A DNA stretch of 15,173 bases from Lentisphaerota bacterium (GTDB lineage: Bacteria; Verrucomicrobiota; Kiritimatiellia; RFP12; UBA3636): positions 1-15,173 of the forward strand of contig JAAZAI010000406.1 of assembly GCA_012514445.1 (NCBI GenBank), given 5' to 3'. Each line of letters begins with the position of its first letter. Positions within the stretch are counted from its first letter, which is position 1. Both the position numbers and the translations under genes were made by a program. Under the pieces are notes generated by a model. It saw only the letters and a program-made list of their open reading frames with translations, searched no databases and was not told the origin of the DNA. This document shows positions 7,935-14,798 of this stretch, piece by piece.

Positions 7935-10598
7935 TTAGCATCCGGCGTCGGCGAAGAGGGCGTAGATGCCCTGCATGCCTTCGGCGTAGGCGCGGAGGAT
8001 GCCGCGCGCCGTCTTGGATTTCGGATCGCAGGCGGCGAGCGCCTTGGCCAGATAGAGCTCCTTGAGCTGGGCGTTGCGAACGGTCGTGTCGTTCCAGTCG
8101 GGCCGGTTCGAGGCCAGCGCGTCCTGGAAGGTGACGATGGCGTGGCCGGCGGCGCCTGGCGCGGCGAGGAGGCGCTCCAGAGCGGCGGCGGCACGTGGAT
8201 CGGGGCGGCGCATCAGCGCCAGCGAGACCACCCGGATGTGCGAGAACGCGTGCTCGATCGTCAGCGTCACGAGCTTCGCGAGCGTCGTGTCCGCATCGCC
8301 GCCGATCGTCGAGAGGGCGACGATCTTCGCGTCGAGGGGGCTCATCGAGGGACCGAACTGGCCCATGCCGCGGTAGTTCCAGCCGTCGTCCCAGTCCGCG
8401 GCCGCGATCGTCTTCACGAGCAGGTCGCGGCCCGTCGCGTCGCCGAGAAACGCCAGGGTCGCCGCCGTCTCGACGTCGTCGGGGTTCGCCGCGAGCCGGA
8501 TCCGGAGGTCGCCGAGCGCCGCCTTCGTGTCCACGAAGACGCGGGCGATGTCGTGGTACTCGTCGTCGTCGATCTGCGTGCAGGCCACGTCCGTCTCCTC
8601 GAGGACGGCCGCCGGGAGGATGTCCTCGGCGACGAGAGTCTTCTGGAGGGCGCGCACGTCGATGGCGCGGATGGAACAGCCGCCCCGGATCGCCATGGCG
8701 GCGGCGCGGCCTGCGGCGTAGCCCTGGTTCTGGACGTCGGGCTGCATGCGGATGAGGGGCATGCAGTCGCGGTGGGCGCTGACGCCGAGGCCGGTGACGG
8801 CGATCCCCTCGAAGCCGCGGGGGAGCAGCGCGCGCAGCGGGACGTTGGCGAAGCGCGCGTCGTGCGCGGTGGGCTTGAGCATGAACATCGGGTGGATGAT
8901 GTAGCCGTGCGTGTCGAAGTTGCTCCATGCGCGGTTGATCGTGTCCGCGTAGATGCGGTTGGCGAAGAAGTCCTGCGGCTGGAGGACGAGGTCGCCGAGG
9001 ATGCGGCGGCGCTCGCGGGTGTTGGGGATCGTGGAGATGTCGTAGCCGTCGACGTACTTGGCTCGGGCGGTGACGAAGGCGCGGGTGGTGTCGACGATGT
9101 CGCCGTCGAGGATGAAGGTGAAGTCGGTGTTCGTGTAGTTGTTGCCGATGTCCACGGGGGAGAGCCCCGCGCCCTGCACGGCCGGCTCCCGGCCCAGATC
9201 GCACATCGTCTCGGCTCCGGCCGCGGCGGCGAAGTCGGAGTTGCCCGTCGCGTCGACGACGAACTTGGCGCTCAGCACGCCCGTGCCGAACGGGGTCGCG
9301 ACGACGGCGCCGCAGGCTCTCCTGCCGTCCACGGCCGCGGCGGCCGTGAGAGCGTCGAAGAGCATCGTCGCGCCGCGTTCGGTGGCCTTTTCGAGGAACC
9401 ACTCGTTTTTCCAGACGACGTTCATGCCGCCCTTCTTCGTGTCGAAGTCCGGCTTCGGCCCCATCGCCGTGATGCCGGCGTCGATCTCGTGGGTGAAGCC
9501 CACGCGGTTGCCGTAGTAGTAGGAGCCGATGCGGCCCGTCAGCATCACGCCGCCGAGCTGCGCCAGGTTCTCGGCGCAGACGGTGCGCATGCCCTCGCGC
9601 GCGGCTCCGATGGCCGCTGGGGCGCCGCCGGTGCCGCCGCCCGCCACGAAGACATCGCAGTCGCCGACGAGGGGCAGCGCGTTTAGGTCGAAGGGGAGGG
9701 TCGGGCGGTCCTTGAAGCGGAACGAGCGGTCGTGCCGCACCACGTCGAAGAGATGGGCGACGGCCGTTTCGCCGAAGCCGGCGGGCTCGGGAGCCGGACG
9801 CGCCGCGGCGAGCGCGAGGACCGCCTTCGCCGAAACGCGCGTGCCCGTGAAGACGGGAAGATCGGGGGAGGGGACGAAGCCTTCGTCCACGTCGTCGCCC
9901 AGATCGACGGCGACGAGGTCGGGATAGGCGACGCCCTCGGGCGACCACGCGGCCTTGCGGAAGGCTGCATTGGCGGCGGCGAAGTCGAACATCGTGCTCC
10001 CGTTGAAATTCCAGTCCATCGAGAGCTTGAACGCCGGGAAGGTGCGATCCTTGAAGACGACGGGCTCGGGCAGGCGTTCGACCCGGACGTCCGGGCGGCC
10101 TTCCGGCGCACCGCCGATGGCGAACATCGTCATCGAACGCCGGCCGGGCGCGAACGGGCGCATGGGGACGCCGGCTTCACGCGCGAACGTCCTGCGCCAG
10201 GTGGCGTCGACGACGACCTTGGCGGCGATGGCGTGGAAGCCGCCGCGGTCGGCGAAGAGGGCGCCGCAGAGGGCGCCGGCGGCGTCGCGCATCGGGCGGA
10301 CGGGGCGCATCTCGAAGAGGAAGGCGACGCCGGCGTCGATCAGGGCCTTGTCGAGGCGGCTCTTGATCTCGGTCGGGCGGAGCGTGGCGTCCGTGCCCAT
10401 CAGGCGGCGGTAGTCGGCGTCCTTGGGGCTTTGGAGGTCGAGGGTGGCGCAGAGATCCTCGCCGAAGTAGGAGTAGGGCGTGGCGAGGTGGACGGCGAGC
10501 CCGGCCTGGCGCAGGTCGAGGGCGAGGGCGACCGCGTGGAGCGTGCCGCCGATGACGAGGACGTCGGACTGGGCGATGACGGGGACTTCGATGGTCAT
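7935..10598 (-). CDS. Tandem FAD-dependent oxidoreductase with degenerate first Rossmann segment, 887 aa
   Basis: Two nucleotide-binding segments occur in one chain. The first, DVLVIGGTLHAVALALDLRQ (12-31), keeps the beta-alpha-beta pattern but has GGTLHA instead of GxGxxG; its later partner motif is also altered (VVVDATWRRTFAREAG, 128-143). The second, DVFVAGGGTGGAPAAIGAAR (315-334), is canonical. It is followed by LGGVMLTGRIGSYYYGN (348-364), VVDATGNSDFAAAAG (447-461) and the FAD-contacting VTGLGVSAHRDCMPLIRMQP (601-620). Residues from about 690 to 887 are helical, Ala/Leu-rich and possibly HEAT-like, and contain no flavin motif. Only the second module seems likely to bind FAD normally. The substrate is unknown; neighbours suggest carbohydrate oxidation. 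No Shine-Dalgarno or clear promoter precedes the ATG at 10598. Its length is well above the 589-residue relative in the same window. Confidence 0.82.
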   Translation of the reverse strand: MTIEVPVIAQSDVLVIGGTLHAVALALDLRQAGLAVHLATPYSYFGEDLCATLDLQSPKDADYRRLMGTDATLRPTEIKSRLDKALIDAGVAFLFEMRPVRPMRDAAGALCGALFADRGGFHAIAAKVVVDATWRRTFAREAGVPMRPFAPGRRSMTMFAIGGAPEGRPDVRVERLPEPVVFKDRTFPAFKLSMDWNFNGSTMFDFAAANAAFRKAAWSPEGVAYPDLVAVDLGDDVDEGFVPSPDLPVFTGTRVSAKAVLALAAARPAPEPAGFGETAVAHLFDVVRHDRSFRFKDRPTLPFDLNALPLVGDCDVFVAGGGTGGAPAAIGAAREGMRTVCAENLAQLGGVMLTGRIGSYYYGNRVGFTHEIDAGITAMGPKPDFDTKKGGMNVVWKNEWFLEKATERGATMLFDALTAAAAVDGRRACGAVVATPFGTGVLSAKFVVDATGNSDFAAAAGAETMCDLGREPAVQGAGLSPVDIGNNYTNTDFTFILDGDIVDTTRAFVTARAKYVDGYDISTIPNTRERRRILGDLVLQPQDFFANRIYADTINRAWSNFDTHGYIIHPMFMLKPTAHDARFANVPLRALLPRGFEGIAVTGLGVSAHRDCMPLIRMQPDVQNQGYAAGRAAAMAIRGGCSIRAIDVRALQKTLVAEDILPAAVLEETDVACTQIDDDEYHDIARVFVDTKAALGDLRIRLAANPDDVETAATLAFLGDATGRDLLVKTIAAADWDDGWNYRGMGQFGPSMSPLDAKIVALSTIGGDADTTLAKLVTLTIEHAFSHIRVVSLALMRRPDPRAAAALERLLAAPGAAGHAIVTFQDALASNRPDWNDTTVRNAQLKELYLAKALAACDPKSKTARGILRAYAEGMQGIYALFADAGC

Positions 10599-10921
10599 GG
10601 CAGATGGGGTTTCCGAGGAGCTTTCGCCGGGCGGCGAAGCAAGTTTGGATGTAGTGTCGATGCCGAACTAGTTTACCCAATCCCGCCTATTAAAGGAAGC
10701 ATCTTGTTGATCCACTGTAGTCGGTCAGACTTCGCATCCTACCGTGAAGCGAAGTTAGGCTTCCCGGTGCGCGCCCATCGGCCCCCGCGCCAAGCTGAGT
10801 CGCTGCGGAAGGCACGCCGAGTGCTCCGTCGAAAGGGTGGAAAGCGACGCCTAAAACGCGCCGAACCCGACACTTTTCCCGATGAGCTCTTCCACAATCG
10901 GGAAGACCCTGGATCGAAAAG
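10599..10921. other. Intergenic stretch between the oxidoreductase and the tRNA fragment
   Basis: I see no gene here. There is a 7-bp inverted repeat, ACTTCGC (10729-10735) with GCGAAGT (10749-10755), and the hairpin beside the tRNA fragment listed separately. Reading frames crossing the region have no recognisable start, ribosome site or protein pattern. No convincing promoter for the minus-strand oxidoreductase was found. Confidence 0.5.
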
Positions 10922-10923
10922 TG
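10871..10923. repeat. Nested inverted repeat just 3' of the tRNA fragment
   Basis: The inner stem TTCCCGAT (10876-10883) with ATCGGGAA (10897-10904) is perfect over 8 bp with a 13-nt loop. An alternative outer pairing, CACTTTTC (10871-10878) with GAAAAGTG (10916-10923), is also perfect over 8 bp, shares bases with the inner stem and touches the encoded CCA end. It lies where a tRNA transcript would end, but lacks a U-run, so it is a candidate terminator or processing structure only. Confidence 0.4.
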
Positions 10924-10976
10924 GTGGGCAATACTGGACTCGAACCAGTGACCCCTACCGTGTGAAGGTAATGCCC
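10922..10976 (-). pseudogene. 3' fragment of tRNA-Val(CAC): chromosomal attachment-site scar (attL) of the integrated element
   Basis: On the minus strand this reads as the 3' part of a tRNA. The anticodon stem TTACC/GGTAG encloses loop TTCACAC with anticodon CAC (valine, codon GUG). Then come a 5-nt variable loop, a perfect T-arm ACTGG-TTCGAGT-CCAGT (10949-10933), the 3' acceptor strand ATTGCCC, discriminator A and an encoded CCA (10924-10922). The matching 5' acceptor strand GGGCAAT and a D-arm are missing from the sequence beyond 10976; only GGGCA next to the anticodon stem could belong to a D-stem. A tyrosine recombinase gene begins about 145 bp away pointing inward. This is the pattern left when an element integrates in a tRNA gene and displaces its 3' part. 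The intact gene should lie at the other end, beyond the window. Confidence 0.85.
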
Positions 10977-11026
10977 GACCGCGAAAACTGCGAGAATTAA
11001 GGGCTTTTCTATTCGGATTTATTCCG

Positions 11027-11046
11027 GTGTGTGCGGAAGTGTGTGC
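11027..11046 (+). repeat. Direct repeat GTGTGTGC between attL and the integrase promoter
   Basis: GTGTGTGC occurs at 11027-11034 and 11039-11046, 12 bp apart. It sits between the attachment site and the integrase promoter, where arm-type integrase or excisionase sites often lie. It is short and could be chance. Confidence 0.35.
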
Positions 11047-11055
11047 TTTTCCTTG

Positions 11056-11084
11056 TTGACTTGTTCCCCCGCGTATCATAGTAT
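11056..11084 (+). promoter_or_regulatory. Sigma70-like promoter of the integrase gene
   Basis: TTGACT (11056-11061, five of six consensus) and TAGTAT (11079-11084, four of six) are separated by 17 bp. Transcription would start near 11091, about 31 nt before the chosen GTG start. This excludes in-frame start codons upstream of the promoter. Confidence 0.65.
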
Positions 11085-11091
11085 TCCCCCG
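11064..11091 (+). repeat. Two TTCCCCCG direct repeats overlapping the integrase promoter
   Basis: TTCCCCCG lies at 11064-11071, inside the spacer, and at 11084-11091, at the predicted transcription start. The spacing is exactly 20 bp, about two helical turns, so a protein could bind both copies on one face and control the promoter. Confidence 0.45.
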
Positions 11092-11121
11092 AATTTCAGA
11101 AGCAAACGGAAGGGGGCCGCT

Positions 11122-12747
11122 GTGGCAGTCACGCTCAAAATGCAGAAGGATGGACGCACGTTCAGACCGTGCTGGTATGGCGTCTACGAGTCCGACAACA
11201 AGCGCCGTGTCGTCAACTTAGGAATCAGGTGGCGGGGTACGCCGCCCGCTTCCGGTAGTCTGCGCGATGCAGGGGACGAGGCCTTTGAAAAGAGCCGGGA
11301 GAAGGCAGAGGAAGCGCTGTCGAAGTTTCGGGACGAGGCGGCGCGGAAGGGCAACGCTGCCCACCTCGTCGAACGGCTGATCGAGGCGAAGACGGGCCGG
11401 GCCGTTTCGCATGTCCGCATTGACGAACTGGCCGAACGCTGGCGGAATGTGGGGCGCCGCGCGCGCCCGTCTCCAGTCTACATTCAAGCCTGCGATGCGC
11501 TCTTCCGCCGCTTCGGCGATTTTATGCGGAGCCGCAATCCCGCCGCCGTGTATCTTTATGAAGTCACTTCAGATGACGCGGCTATTTTCGCGGGCCTGTG
11601 CCGTGACTCGCTGGCGACCGCCACCGCCACCTCTCAAATTCAACGCCTGCGATCATCCTTCGCCAGACTCCTCCCGCCCGGCGTGATGAACCCTTTTGCC
11701 GATGTCGTGATGAAAGGCGGGGACGAGGCTATCCACCGCCGACCGTTTTCCCCTGTGGAGTTGCGGGCGATTCTGGACACGGCGCGGCCGGACGAGTTCC
11801 TTTATCCCCTCGTCGTCACCGCCGCGTGTACGGGCATGAGGCGCGGCGACGTGTGCGGGCTGCGCTGGGACGCGGTTGACTTGGAGGGCGCAATGCTGAC
11901 CGTTAAGACAAGCAAGAGCGGCCGCCGCGTGGAGATCCCAATTTTCGCCCCGCTGATGGCCGTCTTGAAAGAGCGTGTCGGCAACGGAGGCAAGTTTGTT
12001 TTTCCAGAGGCCGAGGCGATGCTGCGGGAGAACCCGAGCGGGTTGACGTACAGATTCAAGAAGTTGCTGGTCGAGGCGCTGGACGCGGCCCCGGCCACCC
12101 CCGACGGCGCAGAGCCGACGGCCCCGGCGGAGGTCGAGGCCGAGGCGCTGGCGGCCATTCGTGAACACGTCCGCCCCGGCCCCAAGCGCGAACGCATGAT
12201 CGAGGCAATGAGGCTTTATGCCGCCGGGGAGTCATACCGCGACATTGAACGCGCTACGGGAATGCCGAGGCCCACGTTGAGCGGATACTTCCAAGAAATC
12301 GGGCAGATGATCGGATGCCAGTTCATCAGGGGGGCGCACAAGGCGACGGGGTACAAGAGCGCGATTGCGCGAGTCACGCGGGAGGCGCGGGAACAGGGAC
12401 GCAACGCCGCGAGCGTCCGCGACTGGCACACAATGCGGGCGACGTGGGTAACCCTGGCCCTGACTGCGGGAGTGCCGATGGAGCTTGTCCGGAGGGTTAC
12501 TGGACACGCGACCGCCGACATTGTTCTTCGGCATTACTTCCAGCCGGGTAAAGCGGCGTTCCAGTCGGCGCTGCTGGATGCCATGCCCGAGGTTCTCACG
12601 GGACGAGCCGCGCCGAAGCAGATCACGGCGGCGCTTGTGAAGGCGAACCCGAAACAGGAGCTTTCCGACCTTGCCGCGAAACTCGCAACCGGCACGGCGA
12701 CCAAGGCCGAGCGGGCGCGGTTCAAGAAGCTGGCTGCGAAGGTGTGA
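11122..12747 (+). CDS. int: Tyrosine recombinase/integrase with internal HTH-like insert, 541 aa
   Basis: A site-specific recombinase expected to integrate and excise the element at tRNA-Val. Numbered from the GTG at 11122, the catalytic set is complete: Arg240 in CTGMRRGDVCGLRW, Lys265 in KTSKSGRR, His436 and Arg439 in WHTMR, His462 in VTGHATADIV and nucleophile Tyr472 in RHYFQPG. Residues near 95-185 form the SAM-like core-binding domain. Between Lys265 and His436 lies extra sequence: an Ala/Pro-rich linker (about 323-350), then RERMIEAMRLYAAGESYRDI and TGMPRPTLSGYF (about 356-390), which reads as a helix-turn-helix. That insert is not part of the usual fold. A C-terminal tail of about 65 residues follows the tyrosine. 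The GTG start has GGAAGGGGG before it and lies downstream of the promoter; ATG at 11140 is an alternative. Confidence 0.92.
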   Translation: MAVTLKMQKDGRTFRPCWYGVYESDNKRRVVNLGIRWRGTPPASGSLRDAGDEAFEKSREKAEEALSKFRDEAARKGNAAHLVERLIEAKTGRAVSHVRIDELAERWRNVGRRARPSPVYIQACDALFRRFGDFMRSRNPAAVYLYEVTSDDAAIFAGLCRDSLATATATSQIQRLRSSFARLLPPGVMNPFADVVMKGGDEAIHRRPFSPVELRAILDTARPDEFLYPLVVTAACTGMRRGDVCGLRWDAVDLEGAMLTVKTSKSGRRVEIPIFAPLMAVLKERVGNGGKFVFPEAEAMLRENPSGLTYRFKKLLVEALDAAPATPDGAEPTAPAEVEAEALAAIREHVRPGPKRERMIEAMRLYAAGESYRDIERATGMPRPTLSGYFQEIGQMIGCQFIRGAHKATGYKSAIARVTREAREQGRNAASVRDWHTMRATWVTLALTAGVPMELVRRVTGHATADIVLRHYFQPGKAAFQSALLDAMPEVLTGRAAPKQITAALVKANPKQELSDLAAKLATGTATKAERARFKKLAAKV

Positions 12748-12756
12748 AATCCTGGG

Positions 12757-12785
12757 TTGACTTGAAAGCCGCTGTTATGTACATT
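12757..12785 (+). promoter_or_regulatory. Promoter of the toxin-antitoxin pair
   Basis: TTGACT (12757-12762) and TACATT (12780-12785) are spaced by 17 bp, ten bases after the integrase stop. The -35 matches five of six and the -10 four of six consensus bases. It gives the antitoxin gene its own transcription independent of the integrase. Confidence 0.6.
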
Positions 12786-12793
12786 ATGGGCAT
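12777..12793 (+). promoter_or_regulatory. Candidate antitoxin operator: TGTACA palindrome over the -10 element
   Basis: ATGTACAT (12777-12784) is a perfect 8-bp palindrome overlapping the -10. A weaker palindrome, ATGGGCAT, follows directly at 12786-12793. YefM-type antitoxins are known to bind palindromes with a TGTACA core in front of yefM-yoeB, and the next gene encodes a Phd/YefM-type protein. Autorepression is therefore a specific inference. Confidence 0.5.
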
Positions 12794-12811
12794 GAAAGGA
12801 GAATTGACGCC

Positions 12812-13078
12812 ATGACTACACTTAGCATCGTCGAAGCCCGCAACGGACTGGCCGAGGCAATCAACCGCGTTTCCTACGGGGGCGAGCGGGTTGTCTTCGC
12901 CCGGCGCGGGAAGCCGGTTGCCGCGCTGGTGTCTCCCGAAGACCTTGCCTTGCTCCAGAAGATCGAAGACGCCGAGGACGTTCGCGCCGCCGCGAGGGCG
13001 CTGAAGGAATACGACCGCAACCCCGCCGCGTTCAAGTCCCTTGACGAGTACCTGGTGGGGCGCGAGGTCGAGGCATGA
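12812..13078 (+). CDS. Antitoxin of the Phd/YefM family, 88 aa
   Basis: The N-terminal half MTTLSIVEARNGLAEAINRV followed by GERVVFARRGKPVAALVSPEDLALL is the standard Phd/YefM fold: a short strand, a helix, an R-x-G-K-P turn and a strand leading to P-x-D. This half dimerises and binds operator DNA. The C-terminal half (about 50-88, rich in Asp, Glu and Ala) is the segment expected to wrap around and neutralise the toxin. Length is typical. The ATG has AAGGAG upstream at a slightly long spacing of about 10 nt. The stop overlaps the start of the RelE-type gene as ATGA, the usual coupled arrangement. It probably stabilises the mobile element against loss. Confidence 0.9.
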   Translation: MTTLSIVEARNGLAEAINRVSYGGERVVFARRGKPVAALVSPEDLALLQKIEDAEDVRAAARALKEYDRNPAAFKSLDEYLVGREVEA

Positions 13079-13332
13079 AGTTCACCGTCCGCCTGGGCCC
13101 CCGGACGTGCAAGGCGCTTGACCACCTGCCGGGCGACGTGCGGAGCCGCGTTGTGCGTAGGCTCAAGGCCCTTGAAGCCGATCCGCGACCGCAAGGCTCC
13201 GTGAAGCTGGCCGGGGCGGAAGACCTCTACCGCGTCCGCGTGGGCGACTGGCGAATCGTGTACGCGATCCGCGAACGCGAGCTTGTCGTCGTCGTCGTCC
13301 GCATAGGACACCGCCGCGAAGTGTACCGCTGA
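13075..13332 (+). CDS. RelE/ParE-family toxin (RelE-like mRNA interferase), 85 aa
   Basis: The full-length small toxin has the RelE core KLAGAEDLYRVRVGDWRIVY (44-63), a run of valines forming the central strand (71-75) and the C-terminal RIGHRREVYR (76-85). Positions equivalent to the catalytic residues of RelE appear kept: Arg60 in GDWRIVY, Arg80 or Arg81 in GHRREVY and Tyr84. That favours ribosome-dependent mRNA cleavage over the gyrase poisoning of ParE relatives. Comparison is from memory of the family, not an alignment. It is translated through a 4-bp overlap with the antitoxin gene. No frameshift or truncation is visible, so the pair looks functional. Confidence 0.9.
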   Translation: MKFTVRLGPRTCKALDHLPGDVRSRVVRRLKALEADPRPQGSVKLAGAEDLYRVRVGDWRIVYAIRERELVVVVVRIGHRREVYR

Positions 13333-13371
13333 CACACGAGGCCGCGCACGGCGGCGGGAGGGGAGCCAGAC

Positions 13372-14385
13372 ATGACGAAGACGCGAGTTCAGCTAAAGGA
13401 AGGCGGAGAGGTCGAGGCGCTTGAATTCATCGCATGGAAAGACGACCGCCGCGAGTTCTACGCCCGGCCCCGAAACGGCAAGCCGAGAGTCTTCACGCTG
13501 GCCCCCTCCCTGCCGCGCGGCGCGACGTGGGGGCGGGAGCCGTTCCCCGAGTGCGCCCCGGTCGAGATCGTGCCTTGTCGCCTGATGCCCCCGCCGTGTC
13601 GGGAGTCCGCCGCCGCGTGGAGGGCTACGCTCGAAGTTGGTGCCTGGGCCGAGTCGTGGGAGGCGGTGTACATGGCCGCGCACCGCCAAGGGCTGCACCT
13701 TACGAAGGCCGACGACAAGGAGCTTCGCAAACGCCTGGCCGCGTTCATCGATGCCGATCACGACGACCCGCTGCCCGAGATCACGCCGGAGATGGTACGG
13801 CGCGACTTTGGCGGAATCCGAAACGCCTATCTCGTCGAGACGTGGGCGCGGGACTCGGGGCGCGACCTGGGCGCGATGGCAGAGGAGCGAGGCCGCTTCA
13901 GGAGATGGCTGGAGGATCACGCCGGGGAGCGGGCGCTGATTCGCGACAAGAAGACCCGCACCCGGCGAGAGGGGTTGATCCCGCTGAAGTTCCACGACGA
14001 CGCCCCGCGACTGCTGGCGCTTGCCGCCGCCGTGCGCTTCCGCGTCGAATTCGAGGACGGTTCATCGGCCTGGCTCACCGACTGCCCGCCGCCGCGCGTC
14101 GAGCTCCGCCCCGAGGAGCGCAAGGAGATGCGCGAGCTTGGCTTCGAGACGGGACGCGAGCGCAGTATCAGGAAGGCGCGGGCGAAGGGCGGGAAAGCGA
14201 CCACCAAGGCAAAGGATGCCTTGACGATGAAGGCTATCGGGGACGAGGTGCGGGCGGGCGTGGCGAAGGGGCAGAGCCGGAACGCTGCCGGGGCGCGGGC
14301 CGCGAAGTTGGCAGAGGACCGCTACGGCCTGACGATCACGCCGAGGACGGCGATCAACTATGAGGAGCGCACCCGCGACCCGTGA
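13372..14385 (+). CDS. Uncharacterised element-borne protein with possible C-terminal DNA-binding segment, 337 aa
   Basis: I do not recognise this protein. The start is well supported by GAGGGGAG ending 6 nt before the ATG, and an intrinsic terminator follows 39 bp after the stop. Residues 1-75 look beta-rich (KEGGEVEALEFIAW, EFYARPRNGKPRVFTL) with Pro and scattered Cys. Residues 80-190 are mostly helical and charged. Residues 195-245 again look beta-rich (VRFRVEFEDGSSAWLTD). A very basic Lys/Arg/Gly stretch (262-282) leads to a final helix pair with GLTITPRTAINY (319-330), similar in shape to a helix-turn-helix recognition region. A nucleic-acid-binding role is an inference from charge and that ending. 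There are no transmembrane segments, signal peptide or catalytic motif I can name. It may be transcribed with the toxin-antitoxin pair, which ends 39 bp upstream. Confidence 0.75.
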   Translation: MTKTRVQLKEGGEVEALEFIAWKDDRREFYARPRNGKPRVFTLAPSLPRGATWGREPFPECAPVEIVPCRLMPPPCRESAAAWRATLEVGAWAESWEAVYMAAHRQGLHLTKADDKELRKRLAAFIDADHDDPLPEITPEMVRRDFGGIRNAYLVETWARDSGRDLGAMAEERGRFRRWLEDHAGERALIRDKKTRTRREGLIPLKFHDDAPRLLALAAAVRFRVEFEDGSSAWLTDCPPPRVELRPEERKEMRELGFETGRERSIRKARAKGGKATTKAKDALTMKAIGDEVRAGVAKGQSRNAAGARAAKLAEDRYGLTITPRTAINYEERTRDP

Positions 14386-14424
14386 AAACGGGAACGCGCT
14401 GGCAGTTGCCTTTCACGGAAAATG

Positions 14425-14458
14425 AAGGCCGGGAACCATCGAGTTTCCGGCCTTTTCT
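14425..14458 (+). terminator. Strong intrinsic terminator after the 337-residue gene
   Basis: AAGGCCGGGAA (14425-14435) pairs over 11 positions, including one G-U, with TTTCCGGCCTT (14444-14454) around an 8-nt loop and runs into TTTTCT. It separates the toxin-antitoxin/unknown-protein unit from the regulator genes to the right. Between it and 14559 I see only weak promoter candidates, such as TTGTCG at about 14480 with a poor -10. Confidence 0.88.
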
Positions 14459-14558
14459 GTGCCCTTTCCATGAAAACGCTTGTCGAGCGCCGCCATGTTG
14501 CGCAGATTTTTCTGCTAGGGTGGAGTTGTTCAAGAGCACAAGACTTCTGGAGGAACCC

Positions 14559-14798
14559 ATGCAACTGAAAACCCTAAAACTGGCAATCGTGGCGAACGAA
14601 TGGAAGCATCAGGCGCTGGCCGATGCGGTGAATCGGCACCTGCCGCGCGGGCTGCGTCTTTCTGAAAACGCGATCACGCGAGTTGTCACGGGCCGCAAAC
14701 GCCCCTCCCCCGAGCAAGCCACCGCGCTGGCGCGAGTCTTGGGGCGCACTGTCCCCGAGTTGTTTCCACCGGAGGGCCGCGATCATGAACAAGGTTGA
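14559..14798 (+). CDS. Small Cro/XRE-type helix-turn-helix protein, 79 aa
   Basis: Nearly the whole chain is one helix-turn-helix domain. KHQALADAVN (16-25) gives the first helices, SENAITRVVTGRKRPSPEQA (35-54) the recognition helix and following turn, and ATALARVLGRTVPELFP (54-70) the last helices, the layout of Cro/C1-type DNA-binding proteins. The ATG is preceded by TGGAGGAA at proper spacing. A longer upstream frame crosses the terminator and is rejected. It overlaps the next gene by 14 bp, so the two are co-translated. By position next to an excisionase-type gene it is likely a regulator of element genes. No ligand or oligomer domain is present. Confidence 0.8.
   Translation: MQLKTLKLAIVANEWKHQALADAVNRHLPRGLRLSENAITRVVTGRKRPSPEQATALARVLGRTVPELFPPEGRDHEQG

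Noticed and set aside
6297..9686. 1129-codon plus-strand open frame spanning the symporter and part of the second oxidoreductase
   Set aside because: It runs out of frame through the symporter and antisense through a flavin enzyme, with no ribosome site and no recognisable protein pattern.
10922..10976. Complete tRNA gene
   Set aside because: The D-arm and 5' acceptor strand are absent in the flanking sequence, so only the 3' part is present.
10690..11079. 129-codon minus-strand frame over the tRNA fragment
   Set aside because: It crosses the tRNA fragment and hairpins, has no ribosome site and no protein-like pattern.
11029..11121. Upstream GTG start for the integrase adding 31 residues
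   Set aside because: It lies upstream of the predicted promoter, and the added residues are not typical of an integrase N-terminus. The GTG at 11122 has a purine-rich ribosome site.
13372..14385. A new defence system built from the toxin-antitoxin pair and the 337-residue protein
   Set aside because: No effector or sensor motif can be named and the unit may be plain element maintenance. The protein is reported as unknown only.
14382..14558. N-terminal extension of the XRE-type protein by 59 codons
   Set aside because: It would cross the intrinsic terminator, and a good ribosome site marks the ATG at 14559.
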